Shown: piece by piece, positions 52,971 through 60,850 of the stretch
Numbering within the stretch: the stretch's first letter is position 1
Layout: each line of letters starts with the position of its first letter
Origin: Streptomyces griseiscabiei
Lineage (GTDB): Bacteria > Actinomycetota > Actinomycetes > Streptomycetales > Streptomycetaceae
Direction of reading: 5' to 3'
NCBI RefSeq assembly: GCF_020010925.1
Contig: NZ_JAGJBZ010000004.1
Location: 558,001-622,000, forward strand
Length of the DNA: 64,000 nt
Program-made: the position numbers and the translations under genes
Notes under the pieces: generated by a model
Database searches by the model: none
What the model was told of the DNA's origin: nothing
The model's input: only the letters and a program-made list of their open reading frames with translations

Positions 52971-53747
52971 GTGCGATCCCCCCGGCACGTCAGAACGTCC
53001 CAGCACGCAGGCACCCCCCTTTCACCCGCGCCCGCACGTCCGTCCCGTGTCTCCGCGCATCAGCCCCGGGTACCGACGCAGCCCCGTCCGGGCCATGCTC
53101 CGGGCCTTGCCGTCGCGCTCGCCTGCGCCGAGGGAGAGTGGCCGCACGACGACTGGCCGGCCCCCGACGACCAGTACGTAGGCAGCGCCCTGCACGTCCC
53201 GCCGCCGTACCGCGCGCTGCCCGGGACCGAGGCGGACGTCGTGGTCCTGCGCTGCGAGGACCCGTCGGTGTCGTTCGCGGCGCTGCTGAAGGCGATGGGG
53301 CCGATGAGCGCGCCGGTGATCGTCGTCAGCCCGCGGCGGGACACCGAGACGGTCGTGGAGGTGTTTCGGGGCGGCGCCGGCTATCTGGTCGAGGGCGACT
53401 ACTGCACCTGCATGCTCTCCTCGGCGGTCGTCGCCGCCACGGTCGGCCACACCTATCTCTCGCCCGCCGCCTGCGCCGCCCTCCGGGACGCGGCCCAGGC
53501 CCAGCAGTCGCCCGGCGACGGTGAGGCGAGGGAGCGGCTGCGCTCACTGCTCTCGCCCCGCGAACGCCAGATCATGGAGCTTCTCTCCACCGGCCTCGGC
53601 GCCCAGGAGATCGGGCTGCGTCTGACGCTGAGCGAGAAGACGGTCCGCAACAACCTCAGCAACATCTACGCCAAACTCGACGCCCGGGGAAGCACGGAGG
53701 CCGTTCTGCGGTGGATCGGGGCGACAACGGCTGGAGTCCGTGTCTGA
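52971..53747 (+). CDS. LuxR-type regulator with degenerate receiver
   Basis: 258 residues. C-terminal LuxR helix-turn-helix (LSPRERQIMELLSTGLGAQEIGLRLTLSEKTVRNNLSNIYAKL). The N-terminal part has receiver-like strands (ADVVVLRCEDPS, PVIVVSP, GAGYLVEGD), but the phosphoacceptor Asp is missing (reads LRCED), so control by phosphorylation is unlikely. GTG start. About 50 Pro/Arg-rich residues at the start may not be real. Confidence 0.82.
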   Translation: MRSPRHVRTSQHAGTPLSPAPARPSRVSAHQPRVPTQPRPGHAPGLAVALACAEGEWPHDDWPAPDDQYVGSALHVPPPYRALPGTEADVVVLRCEDPSVSFAALLKAMGPMSAPVIVVSPRRDTETVVEVFRGGAGYLVEGDYCTCMLSSAVVAATVGHTYLSPAACAALRDAAQAQQSPGDGEARERLRSLLSPRERQIMELLSTGLGAQEIGLRLTLSEKTVRNNLSNIYAKLDARGSTEAVLRWIGATTAGVRV

Positions 53748-53846
53748 AAAGGTATTACGGAAAACTCCGCCGGAACGCCGCGGTGAAATCGCGGAACGAG
53801 ATTCTGAGGCGGCTCGATTCGGCGACTTCATGGAACGGTGACGGAA

Positions 53847-53873
53847 AAGCCCCCCGTGTATGCGCGAGGGGGC
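53847..53873 (+). terminator. hairpin after the LuxR-type gene
   Basis: AGCCCCC and GGGGGCT with a 13-base loop, preceded by an A-run; probable terminator. Confidence 0.65.
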
Positions 53874-54019
53874 TGCTGGGCGTAACTTGACATTCGTGCA
53901 GGTCAGGACCCATGAGGGAGTGGGCGGCATCGGTCGCGAAGAAGGTTCGTGCCTGTCGGGCTTTCCGTGGCGACGCTTTCCGGACGTTTTCGCCGGGTAG
54001 GGCGAGCGGAATCGTGAGC

Positions 54020-54036
54020 AGGGATATTTGACCCTG
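54020..54036 (+). promoter_or_regulatory. shared 17-bp promoter-region motif, copy 1
   Basis: AGGGATATTTGACCCTG, an interrupted AGGG...CCCT dyad containing TTGACC. An identical copy faces it at 56907-56923. Lies 73 bases upstream of the first secreted-protein gene. Confidence 0.75.
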
Positions 54037-54109
54037 TCGGCACGCCGCCTCCGACGTTAAGAATAAGGAAAGAAAAGTTCCCGCACGAACATTCAAGGAG
54101 GGCGAGCTC

Positions 54110-55000
54110 GTGGCCACAGGACATGCCCGCAACAAGAAGCGCTCCAGGGTCGTCGCCATCGGCATCGGCTCGGTACTCGCTGTCGCGGGCGGCGTGATCG
54201 CCGTTCCGGCCGCGATGGCGGCCCTCGTGCCCGCGCCGGCCTCCACGCCGTTCCAGCTCAAGGGTGCCGAGACCTTCGACACCGACAAGCTGATGGCGGC
54301 GATCTGCCCGGGCCCGACCTCGGACCTGCCGTTCCAGGACGTCGGCAACTTCTTCATCAACCTGGACACCGGTGAGGTGACGCCGGACGAGACGAACGGC
54401 GTCGGCGATCCGGGCACGACCCCTGCGGGCACACCGCCGATCGCCCGAGTCGCCGCGCACTGCGAGTACCCGGCGACCTCCGTGAAGGACTCGGTGGGTG
54501 CCGCCACCGACACCTCCGACCTGATCATCAACTGCGGCAACGCGGTCCAGGCGGGCCAGGAGATCACCCATGGCCTGACGACCAGCAGCAGTGTCACGCA
54601 CAGCGTCTCGGTCGGTGTCGACTTCAACCTCAGCATCATCAAGGACGTCTTCGGGATCGGCGGCGGCGCCGAGGTGACCACCGAATGGTCCTTCGGCGAG
54701 GAGATCACCAAGAGCAAGACGGACAAGATCGACGTGCCACCGCGCACCGCCGCCTTCCTCGAACGCGTACCGAAGCTGCGCACCGTCACCAGCACCCCGG
54801 TCGCGGTCCTGGAGAGGTTCACCCTCATCACCCCCGACGACGTCCAGAACCAGGACGGCTGGCGGGGCAACGGCAGCGTCCGTATCACCTCGTCCGGCTT
54901 CACCATGTCCGCGACGGCTGACGTGCTGGACAAGAACGGGTTCCCCGCCGGTGCGATCCGTGCGCAGGACCGTCCCGTCACGGACGCGGACTGCGCCTGA
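54110..55000 (+). CDS. secreted aerolysin/ETX-MTX2-like protein 1
   Basis: 296 residues: signal peptide 1-38 (ends AAMAA), a head segment with Cys pairs, then a Ser/Thr-rich alternating stretch (TTSSSVTHSVSVGVDFNLS), a Gly-rich turn (VFGIGGGAEVTTEWSF) and KSKTDKIDVPPRTAAFLERV. This order, amphipathic hairpin then VPP motif, is characteristic of aerolysin-fold beta-pore-forming proteins. GTG with GGAGGGCGAGC upstream. Pore formation is inference from pattern; target unknown. Confidence 0.68.
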   Translation: MATGHARNKKRSRVVAIGIGSVLAVAGGVIAVPAAMAALVPAPASTPFQLKGAETFDTDKLMAAICPGPTSDLPFQDVGNFFINLDTGEVTPDETNGVGDPGTTPAGTPPIARVAAHCEYPATSVKDSVGAATDTSDLIINCGNAVQAGQEITHGLTTSSSVTHSVSVGVDFNLSIIKDVFGIGGGAEVTTEWSFGEEITKSKTDKIDVPPRTAAFLERVPKLRTVTSTPVAVLERFTLITPDDVQNQDGWRGNGSVRITSSGFTMSATADVLDKNGFPAGAIRAQDRPVTDADCA

Positions 55001-55165
55001 GCGGACCGCCCGTGACCGTCGGGCGTCCGGGGCACACCGTCCCGGACCTGCCCGACCGGTCGACGGCGCCCGCGAAGGATGTCGCCCGACGTCTCGGTCT
55101 CCCCGCCGACGACGCGGAGTTCGCGACTGAGAACACCCTGATCGGTCAGAAATTCACATGGAACG

Positions 55166-55193
55166 GCCCCCGCGCAATCAATCGCACGGGGGC
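55166..55193. terminator. bidirectional hairpin between convergent secreted-protein genes
   Basis: GCCCCCG and CGGGGGC with a 14-base loop, followed by a T/C-rich run; lies in the 244-base gap between genes 1 and 2. Confidence 0.7.
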
Positions 55194-55244
55194 TCGTTCT
55201 GCTTCACTTCTCGGTCTCTACCGCACGTCTCTACCGCACGGTCT

Positions 55245-56036
55245 CTACTGCACCGCGATATCCGACAACGGGACCTCGACGTCCGTCACGTTCGTGCCGC
55301 CCTCGCCGAAACCGGGCTCCGCGCGGACACTTCCCTCACTGTTGAGGATTCCGTTGGCCTGGGGCGTGCCGCACTGCACATTGCGGAGCCAGAGACGGCC
55401 GTCCGGGGTGCCGTTGGAGAGGAGCTGCGGATAGAAGGCGTGGATGGTGGTGGCGTTCTCGCCGGGGGAGAAGAACACCGTCTGACCGTCCTGGGCGTCC
55501 TTGTACGTGGCGCGCAGGAAGCCGCTCACGTCGGTGCGCTTGTGGGACCACATGAAGAAGGCGATGTGGTCGGGCTTGACCACGTCACTGCGCTTGAAGG
55601 TGAACGAGGACGACGTCTCGTCGGTCTTGATGTTGAAGTCCGTGACGTTGAAGGTGACACCGACCTCGAAGAACGAGTTCCCCAGCTTGGTGTCGCCGCT
55701 GACGCTGAAGCCCTCCTCCAGCTGGATGACCCGGGCCACGGAGGCCGTGCCGCCGAATTCCTTCTTCGCCTCGGTGTCGAAACCGCAGTTGTCGGTGACG
55801 GTGGTGACCCGTTCGTTGGGGCCGAAGCTGTTGCGCTTGTTCTGGACGGGGACGAACTGGCAGTTCTCCAGCTTGTCCGAGTCCGTACGGCAGTCCGTGG
55901 CCACCTCGTCGGGGGTCGCGGCGCCGGCGCTGTACATCAGCGGGACGGCCATGCCGAGGGCCACGACCGGCGCCAGGGCGAGGGTGATGCGCTTCTTCTT
56001 GCTCCGGTGGTTGCCGCTGCGGCCGGTGCGTGACAT
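55245..56036 (-). CDS. secreted aerolysin/ETX-MTX2-like protein 2
   Basis: 263 residues: basic N-terminus (RSKKKR), signal peptide to ~38 (SAGA), then a Ser/Thr-alternating segment (GFSVSGDTKLGNSFFEVGVTFNVTDFNIKTDETSSSFTFKRSD) followed by VVKPDHIAFFMW, similar in order to protein 1 though without the VPP. Ends with a Cys-containing acidic tail. ATG preceded by AGGAGA. Lies 61 bases after gene 3 on the same strand. Confidence 0.65.
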   Translation of the reverse strand: MSRTGRSGNHRSKKKRITLALAPVVALGMAVPLMYSAGAATPDEVATDCRTDSDKLENCQFVPVQNKRNSFGPNERVTTVTDNCGFDTEAKKEFGGTASVARVIQLEEGFSVSGDTKLGNSFFEVGVTFNVTDFNIKTDETSSSFTFKRSDVVKPDHIAFFMWSHKRTDVSGFLRATYKDAQDGQTVFFSPGENATTIHAFYPQLLSNGTPDGRLWLRNVQCGTPQANGILNSEGSVRAEPGFGEGGTNVTDVEVPLSDIAVQ

Positions 56037-56097
56037 GCGTGTCTCCTGTGCGGGGATTCGAGGGGGAGGAGGGGGGAGGGGAGCGGAGGGCCGGGCA

Positions 56098-56835
56098 TCA
56101 GCAGTCGGTCAGTACGGCCTTGGAGGTGCCGTCCACGAGCCCGGGTGTGCCCGCCGCGCCGGGGTTGATGACCGGTCCCTCGACGACGTCCGGGGCGACG
56201 AAGTTCTGCTCGGGGGAGGGGTTCACGGCGAAGGAACCGGGGTTGGCGTCGATCCGGACCCGCCATTCACCGGTCATCCGCTGCATCTTCGGCGTGAACG
56301 TGACGTGCAGGACCTTTCCGACGGGCACCTGCCGCTGTTCGGACTCGGTCGCCGTCGCCGACTTGGTGGTCATGTCGAGGGTGCCCTTGTGCTTGACCCA
56401 GGAAAGACCGATGGCGCCGAACAGACCGCCGAGCGCGCCCTGCTGGGTGGCGGTGTAGCGGCCCTGGCCCTGGCCGACCGTCTGGGAGAACTCGGTGGTG
56501 ACCTCGGACGGCTCGGTGGCGTTCGGCTCGCAGTTGGGGAAGTCGACCGTCACCTTCTCGGTGGGGCCGTCGAAGGTCTCGAAATTCGTCTCGACGAAAT
56601 CGCAGTTGTCGGCGGCGAAACCGTCGGCGAACCCGCCTCCGAAATCCCTCACCGACTGCTGCTTTCCATTGAGGACGGCGGACCTCTCACACATCGAGAC
56701 GATCTGCTCGGGCGTCTTCTCGTCGGCCGCGTTGGCCGACGGCAGCAGGACGGTCACCACGGCGGTGACGGTCACGGCGGAGGCGCCGATCGTGACGTAA
56801 CGGACCTTCTTGTTCCTGAAGCGCCTTTTGGCCAT
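56098..56835 (-). CDS. secreted aerolysin/ETX-MTX2-like protein 3
   Basis: 245 residues: N-terminal signal MAKRRFRNKKVRYVTIGASA to ~36 (SANA), then EVTTEFSQTVGQGQGRYTATQ, a Gly-rich turn (GALGGLFGAIGLSW), TLDMTTKSATATESEQRQVPVGKVLHVTF and a C-terminal beta-rich part. Same amphipathic-hairpin plus VP-motif order. ATG at 56835 is preferred over the upstream GTG at 56892 because AAGGAGAG precedes it. First gene of a two-gene unit with protein 2; the shared motif is ~72 bases upstream. Confidence 0.68.
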   Translation of the reverse strand: MAKRRFRNKKVRYVTIGASAVTVTAVVTVLLPSANAADEKTPEQIVSMCERSAVLNGKQQSVRDFGGGFADGFAADNCDFVETNFETFDGPTEKVTVDFPNCEPNATEPSEVTTEFSQTVGQGQGRYTATQQGALGGLFGAIGLSWVKHKGTLDMTTKSATATESEQRQVPVGKVLHVTFTPKMQRMTGEWRVRIDANPGSFAVNPSPEQNFVAPDVVEGPVINPGAAGTPGLVDGTSKAVLTDC

Positions 56836-56906
56836 GACCGGTTCTCTCCTTGGGGGTGGCTTTGCCTTCCTTTGGAGAATTATTGAGGTCACTCCCGGCT
56901 TTTCGG

Positions 56907-56923
56907 CAGGGTCAAATATCCCT
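56907..56923 (-). promoter_or_regulatory. shared 17-bp promoter-region motif, copy 2
   Basis: Exact reverse complement of the motif at 54020-54036, here directing transcription of secreted proteins 3 and 2. Confidence 0.75.
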
Positions 56924-56969
56924 ACTTCGGGGTCACTTCGCGTTGCATATGCGACTGACGTACCGACAT

Positions 56970-56984
56970 CTGACGCTTCATCAG
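56970..56984. promoter_or_regulatory. regulon operator, copy 13
   Basis: CTGACGCTTCATCAG, 11 of 12 arm positions; an extra half-site CTGACG lies at 56955. 48 bases upstream of the SDR gene. Confidence 0.75.
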
Positions 56985-57032
56985 ATCAGGCGGTACGCTG
57001 ACCTCGGCCAACGCACCCCGAAGGGAGTCCTC

Positions 57033-57788
57033 ATGGGCAAGCTCGACGGACGTGTCGTCCTCGTCACAGGTGCCGCGCGCGGCCAGGGCGAGCAGGAGGC
57101 CCGGCTGTTCCGGGCGGAGGGGGCCGAGGTCGTCGTCGCCGACGTCCTCGACGATCAGGGAGAGGCCCTCGCCAAGGAGATCGGCGCGCTCTACGTCCAC
57201 CTGGACGTGAGCGCCGAGGACGACTGGACGGCCGCCGTCGCCGCCGCCAAGGGCGCGTACGGCCGGGTGGACGGCCTCGTCAACAACGCCGGAGTGCTGC
57301 GCTTCAACTCCCTCGTCGACACCCCCCTCGACGAGTTCATGCAGGTCGTACGGGTCAACCAGGTGGGCGTCTTCCTCGGCGTCAAGACCCTCGCCCCCGA
57401 GATCGAGGCGGCCGGCGGCGGCACCATCGTCAACACCGCCTCGTACACGGGGATGACGGGGATGGCGTACGTCGGCGCGTACGCCGCGACCAAGCACGCG
57501 ATCGTCGGCCTCACCCGCGTCGCCGCGCTGGAGCTGGCCCGCAAGGGCATCCGGGTCAACGCGGTGTGCCCCGGCTCCATCGACACCGCCATGACCGACC
57601 CGGGCGACGAGGCGTCCGCCGAGGCCGTCGCCAGGCTCTACCGCAAGCGGGTCCCGCTCGGCCGGATCGGCCGCGCCGAGGAGGTCGCCCGGCTCGCGCT
57701 CTTCCTCTCCTGCGACGACTCCTCGTACATCACCGGGCAGCCGTTCGTGATCGACGGGGGGTGGCTGGCCGGGGTGAGTCTTGTCTGA
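57033..57788 (+). CDS. SDR-family dehydrogenase, hydroxysteroid-dehydrogenase-like
   Basis: 251 residues. TGAARGQG at 13-20, VNNAG, and catalytic AYAATK. The stretch VADVLDDQGEALAKEIG and the pattern DW...GRVDGLVNNAGV resemble 3-alpha,20-beta-hydroxysteroid dehydrogenases of Streptomyces (S. hydrogenans type). Reversible NAD(P)-dependent oxidation of an alcohol; actual substrate unknown. ATG at 57033 preceded by GAAGGGAG. Confidence 0.92.
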   Translation: MGKLDGRVVLVTGAARGQGEQEARLFRAEGAEVVVADVLDDQGEALAKEIGALYVHLDVSAEDDWTAAVAAAKGAYGRVDGLVNNAGVLRFNSLVDTPLDEFMQVVRVNQVGVFLGVKTLAPEIEAAGGGTIVNTASYTGMTGMAYVGAYAATKHAIVGLTRVAALELARKGIRVNAVCPGSIDTAMTDPGDEASAEAVARLYRKRVPLGRIGRAEEVARLALFLSCDDSSYITGQPFVIDGGWLAGVSLV

Positions 57789-57799
57789 CGACGCGTCAG
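57785..57799. promoter_or_regulatory. regulon operator, copy 14
   Basis: CTGACGACGCGTCAG, perfect arms; overlaps the SDR stop codon. Confidence 0.82.
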
Positions 57800-57846
57800 C
57801 TCTTGACCGTCCATGGAGCCGATGGAACAGTCGGGACCATCAGAAT

Positions 57847-57861
57847 CTGACGATCCGTCAG
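57847..57861. promoter_or_regulatory. regulon operator, copy 15
   Basis: CTGACGATCCGTCAG, perfect arms, in TCTGACG...CGTCAGA; 27 bases upstream of the luciferase-like gene. Confidence 0.87.
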
Positions 57862-57888
57862 ATGGGGCCGTGGGGACGGTGAACCTCC

Positions 57889-59007
57889 GTGGAATTCGGG
57901 CTCTTTGTACAGGGGTACGTGGGCAAGCGGGCCGAGACCGACCCGCTCGCGGAGCACAAGGCGCTGATGGAGGAGACCGAGTACGTCATCCAGGCGGACA
58001 AGTCCGGCTTCAAGTACGCCTGGGCCTCCGAGCACCACTTCCTGGAGGAGTACTCGCACCTCTCCGCCAACGACGTCTTCCTCGGCTACCTCGCGCACGC
58101 GACGGACCGCATCCACCTGGGATCCGGCATCTTCAACCCGCTCGCCCAGGTCAACCACCCGGTGAAGGTCGCCGAGAAGGTGACCATGCTCGACCATCTC
58201 AGCGAGGGGCGCTTCGAGTTCGGCAGCGGGCGCGGGGCCGGTTCGCACGAGATCCTCGGGTTCATCCCCGGGGTGACCGACATGAACTACACCAAGGAGA
58301 TCTGGGAAGAGACCATCGCCGAGTTCCCCAAGATGTGGCTCCAGGACGAGTACGTCGGCTTCCAGGGCAAGCACTGGTCGCTGCCGCCGCGCAAGATCCT
58401 GCCCAAGCCGTACGGGAAGTCGCACCCCGCGATGTGGTACGCCGCCGGGTCGCCGCCCTCGTACTCCATGGCCGCGCGCAAGGGGCTCGGGGTGCTCGGC
58501 TTCAGTGTGCAGAAGGTCTCCGACATGGAGTGGGTGCTGGAGAAGTACAAGACCGCCATCGTCGACGCCGAACCGATCGGTGACTTCGTCAACGACAACG
58601 TCATGGTGACGACCACCGCGATCTGCGCGCCCACGCACGACGAGGCGGTGCGGATCGCGGTCAACGGCGGGCTGCACTATCTGCCGTCGCTGGTCTTCCG
58701 GTACCACGACACGTTCCCCCGGCCCGACGGGTTCCCCGTGTGGCCGGAGACGCTGCCCGAGTACAACGAGGAGTTCATCGAACTGCTCATCGAGGAAGAG
58801 CTGTTGATCTGCGGGGACCCGGACGAAGTGGTCCGGCAGTGCAAGCGGTGGGAGCAGGCCGGGGCGGATCAGCTGAGCTTCGGGCTGCCGGTGGGGGTGC
58901 CGAAGGAGGAGACCCTGCAGACGATCCGGCTGGTCGGGGAGCATGTCATTCCGAAGATCGACACGGATCCTGTGCACCGGACGTCCCGCTTCCGGGCTGC
59001 CGGGTGA
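57889..59007 (+). CDS. luciferase-like (LLM) flavin-dependent monooxygenase
   Basis: 372 residues, bacterial-luciferase-type barrel: MEFGLFVQGYVGKR, YAWASEHHFLEEYS, NHPVKVAEKVTMLDHLSEGRFEFGSGRGAGSHE. The EHHF motif and the insertion around HPAMWYAAGSP point to the FMN/F420 monooxygenase branch. GTG start. Two perfect operators upstream. The next gene lies beyond a repeat, so the four genes to 62.3 kb are probably partly co-transcribed. Confidence 0.9.
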   Translation: MEFGLFVQGYVGKRAETDPLAEHKALMEETEYVIQADKSGFKYAWASEHHFLEEYSHLSANDVFLGYLAHATDRIHLGSGIFNPLAQVNHPVKVAEKVTMLDHLSEGRFEFGSGRGAGSHEILGFIPGVTDMNYTKEIWEETIAEFPKMWLQDEYVGFQGKHWSLPPRKILPKPYGKSHPAMWYAAGSPPSYSMAARKGLGVLGFSVQKVSDMEWVLEKYKTAIVDAEPIGDFVNDNVMVTTTAICAPTHDEAVRIAVNGGLHYLPSLVFRYHDTFPRPDGFPVWPETLPEYNEEFIELLIEEELLICGDPDEVVRQCKRWEQAGADQLSFGLPVGVPKEETLQTIRLVGEHVIPKIDTDPVHRTSRFRAAG

Positions 59008-59017
59008 GCGCCGTCGC

Positions 59018-59075
59018 GGGGTGCGGGCCCGGTGGGGCATCTCGCGCAGTTCCCCGCGCCCCTGAAGGGCGCGGC
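59018..59075 (+). repeat. dispersed intergenic repeat, half copy (f)
   Basis: Carries CTCGCGCAGTTCCCCGCGCC and the GCGGGTGCGGGC-type flank, one arm only, between two regulon genes. Confidence 0.75.
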
Positions 59076-59119
59076 AGCACAGCCGTCGTTTCCAGTGACC
59101 GTGCGGAAGGGGTGTCGCG

Positions 59120-60850
59120 GTGCTCGACCATGTCATCAAAGGGGTGACCGTCGTCGACGGGACCGGCGCCCCCGCGTACACCGCTGACGTGGGCATACGG
59201 GACGGGCGTATCGCCGTCGTCGGGAGCGTCACCGAGGAGGCGCGTACGTCCGAGGACGCGGCCGGGCTGGTGCTCGCGCCCGGCTTCGTCGACCCCCACA
59301 CGCACTACGACGCCCAGCTGTTCTGGGACCCGTACGCCACACCGTCCCTCAACCACGGGGTCACCACGGTCGCGGGCGGGAACTGCGGTTTCACGCTCGC
59401 GCCGCTGAACCCCGGCCGTCCCGAGGACGCGGACTACACGCGGCGGATGATGTCCAAGGTCGAGGGGATGTCGCTGGTCGCGCTGGAGGAGGGGGCGCCC
59501 TGGAACTGGAACGGGTTCGGGGAGTACCTGGACGCCCTCGAAGGCCGGATAGCGGTCAACGCCGGTTTCATGGTGGGACATTGCGCGCTGCGGCGGTATG
59601 TGATGGGCCCGGACGCCATCGGCGGGCAGCCGAGCGACGAGCAACTGGACGCCATGCTGCGGCTGTTCCACGAGGCGATGGAGGCGGGCGCGTGGGGGCT
59701 GTCCACCACGCAGTCGTCGACGCACAGCGACGGGGACGGACAGCCGGTCGCGTCACGGCACGCGAAGCCCGCCGAACTGATCGCGCTGTCCCGGGCGGTG
59801 GGCGAGCACGAGGGCACCCAGATCGAGGCGATCGTCGCCGGATGCCTGGACCAGTTCAGCGACGAGGAGATCGATCTCTTCGTGGAGATGAGCGCGGTCG
59901 CCGGGCGTCCCCTCAACTGGAACGTGCTGACGATCGACGCCGCCGTCCCCGAGCGCGTGCCGCGCCAGCTGGAGGCCAGCGAGCGGGCACGGAAGGCCGG
60001 GGGCCGGGTGGTCGCCCTGACGATGCCGATCCTCACGCCCATGAACATGTCCCTCGGCACCTTCTGCGCGCTGAACCTGATCCCCGGCTGGGGCCCGGTC
60101 CTGGGCCTGCCCGTGCCCGAGCGGATCGAGCGCCTGCGCGACCCCGCCGTACGGGCCGAGATGCTGCGCCGCGCGGACAGCAAGGAGGCGGGCGTCTTCC
60201 GGCGGCTCGCCAACTTCGGGCGGTACGTCATCGGCGACACCTACAGCGAGGCGAACGAGGGCCTGACCGGGCGGGTGGTGAAGGACATCGCGGCCGAGCG
60301 CGGCCAGGAACCGTTCGAGTGCCTGGTGGAGATCTGCGCCGCCGACGACCTCCGTACGGTCCTGTGGCCCATGCCCACCGACAACGACCCCGGCTCCTGG
60401 ACCCTGCGCGCCGAGACCTGGCGCCACGAGGACGTCCTCCTCGGCGGCTCCGACGCGGGCGCCCATCTGGACCGGATGTGCGGCGCCCCGTACACCACCC
60501 GGTTCATCGGGGACTGTCTGCGCGGCCGGAAACTGGTCGGGCTCGAACAGGCCGTGAAGATGCTGACCGACGACCCGGCACGCCTCTTCGGCCTGCGGGA
60601 ACGGGGACAGGTGCGGGAGGGGTGGCATGCGGACCTCGTCCTGTTCGACCCGGAGCGTGTCGACGCCGGCAAGGCCACCCTGGTGCACGACCTGCCGGGC
60701 GACAGTCCGCGCCTCGACTCCAAGGCGATCGGCATACGGGCCGTCTGGGTCAACGGCGTCGAAGCGATCCGCGACGACACGGTGACCGGCGCCGTGCCCG
60801 GCAAGGTGCTGCGGAGCGGGCGCGACACACGGACGGTGAGTACGAGGTGA
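59120..60850 (+). CDS. D-aminoacylase-like amidohydrolase
   Basis: 576 residues of the N-acyl-D-amino-acid deacylase branch: APGFVDPHTHYDAQLFWDP carries the H-x-H metal pair, GVTTVAGGNCGFTLAP the conserved Cys, GHCALRRYVMG a further region and GGSDAGAHLDRM the catalytic Asp. Family members cleave N-acyl bonds, but large actinobacterial paralogues sit in lipid-catabolic clusters with unknown substrates. GTG at 59120 with AAGGGGTG upstream. Overlaps the aldehyde dehydrogenase start by four bases. Confidence 0.9.
   Translation: MLDHVIKGVTVVDGTGAPAYTADVGIRDGRIAVVGSVTEEARTSEDAAGLVLAPGFVDPHTHYDAQLFWDPYATPSLNHGVTTVAGGNCGFTLAPLNPGRPEDADYTRRMMSKVEGMSLVALEEGAPWNWNGFGEYLDALEGRIAVNAGFMVGHCALRRYVMGPDAIGGQPSDEQLDAMLRLFHEAMEAGAWGLSTTQSSTHSDGDGQPVASRHAKPAELIALSRAVGEHEGTQIEAIVAGCLDQFSDEEIDLFVEMSAVAGRPLNWNVLTIDAAVPERVPRQLEASERARKAGGRVVALTMPILTPMNMSLGTFCALNLIPGWGPVLGLPVPERIERLRDPAVRAEMLRRADSKEAGVFRRLANFGRYVIGDTYSEANEGLTGRVVKDIAAERGQEPFECLVEICAADDLRTVLWPMPTDNDPGSWTLRAETWRHEDVLLGGSDAGAHLDRMCGAPYTTRFIGDCLRGRKLVGLEQAVKMLTDDPARLFGLRERGQVREGWHADLVLFDPERVDAGKATLVHDLPGDSPRLDSKAIGIRAVWVNGVEAIRDDTVTGAVPGKVLRSGRDTRTVSTR

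Larger units (their letters stand above)
53748..54109. other. upstream region of secreted protein 1
   Basis: 362 bases with no gene. Holds the hairpin at 53847, the 17-bp shared motif at 54020 and an A-rich stretch (TTAAGAATAAGGAAAGAAAAG) of unusually low GC before the start. Confidence 0.7.

Noticed and set aside
55012..55434. 140-residue ORF between secreted proteins 1 and 2
   Set aside because: Runs through a terminator hairpin and into the opposite-strand gene; no family and no matching codon bias.
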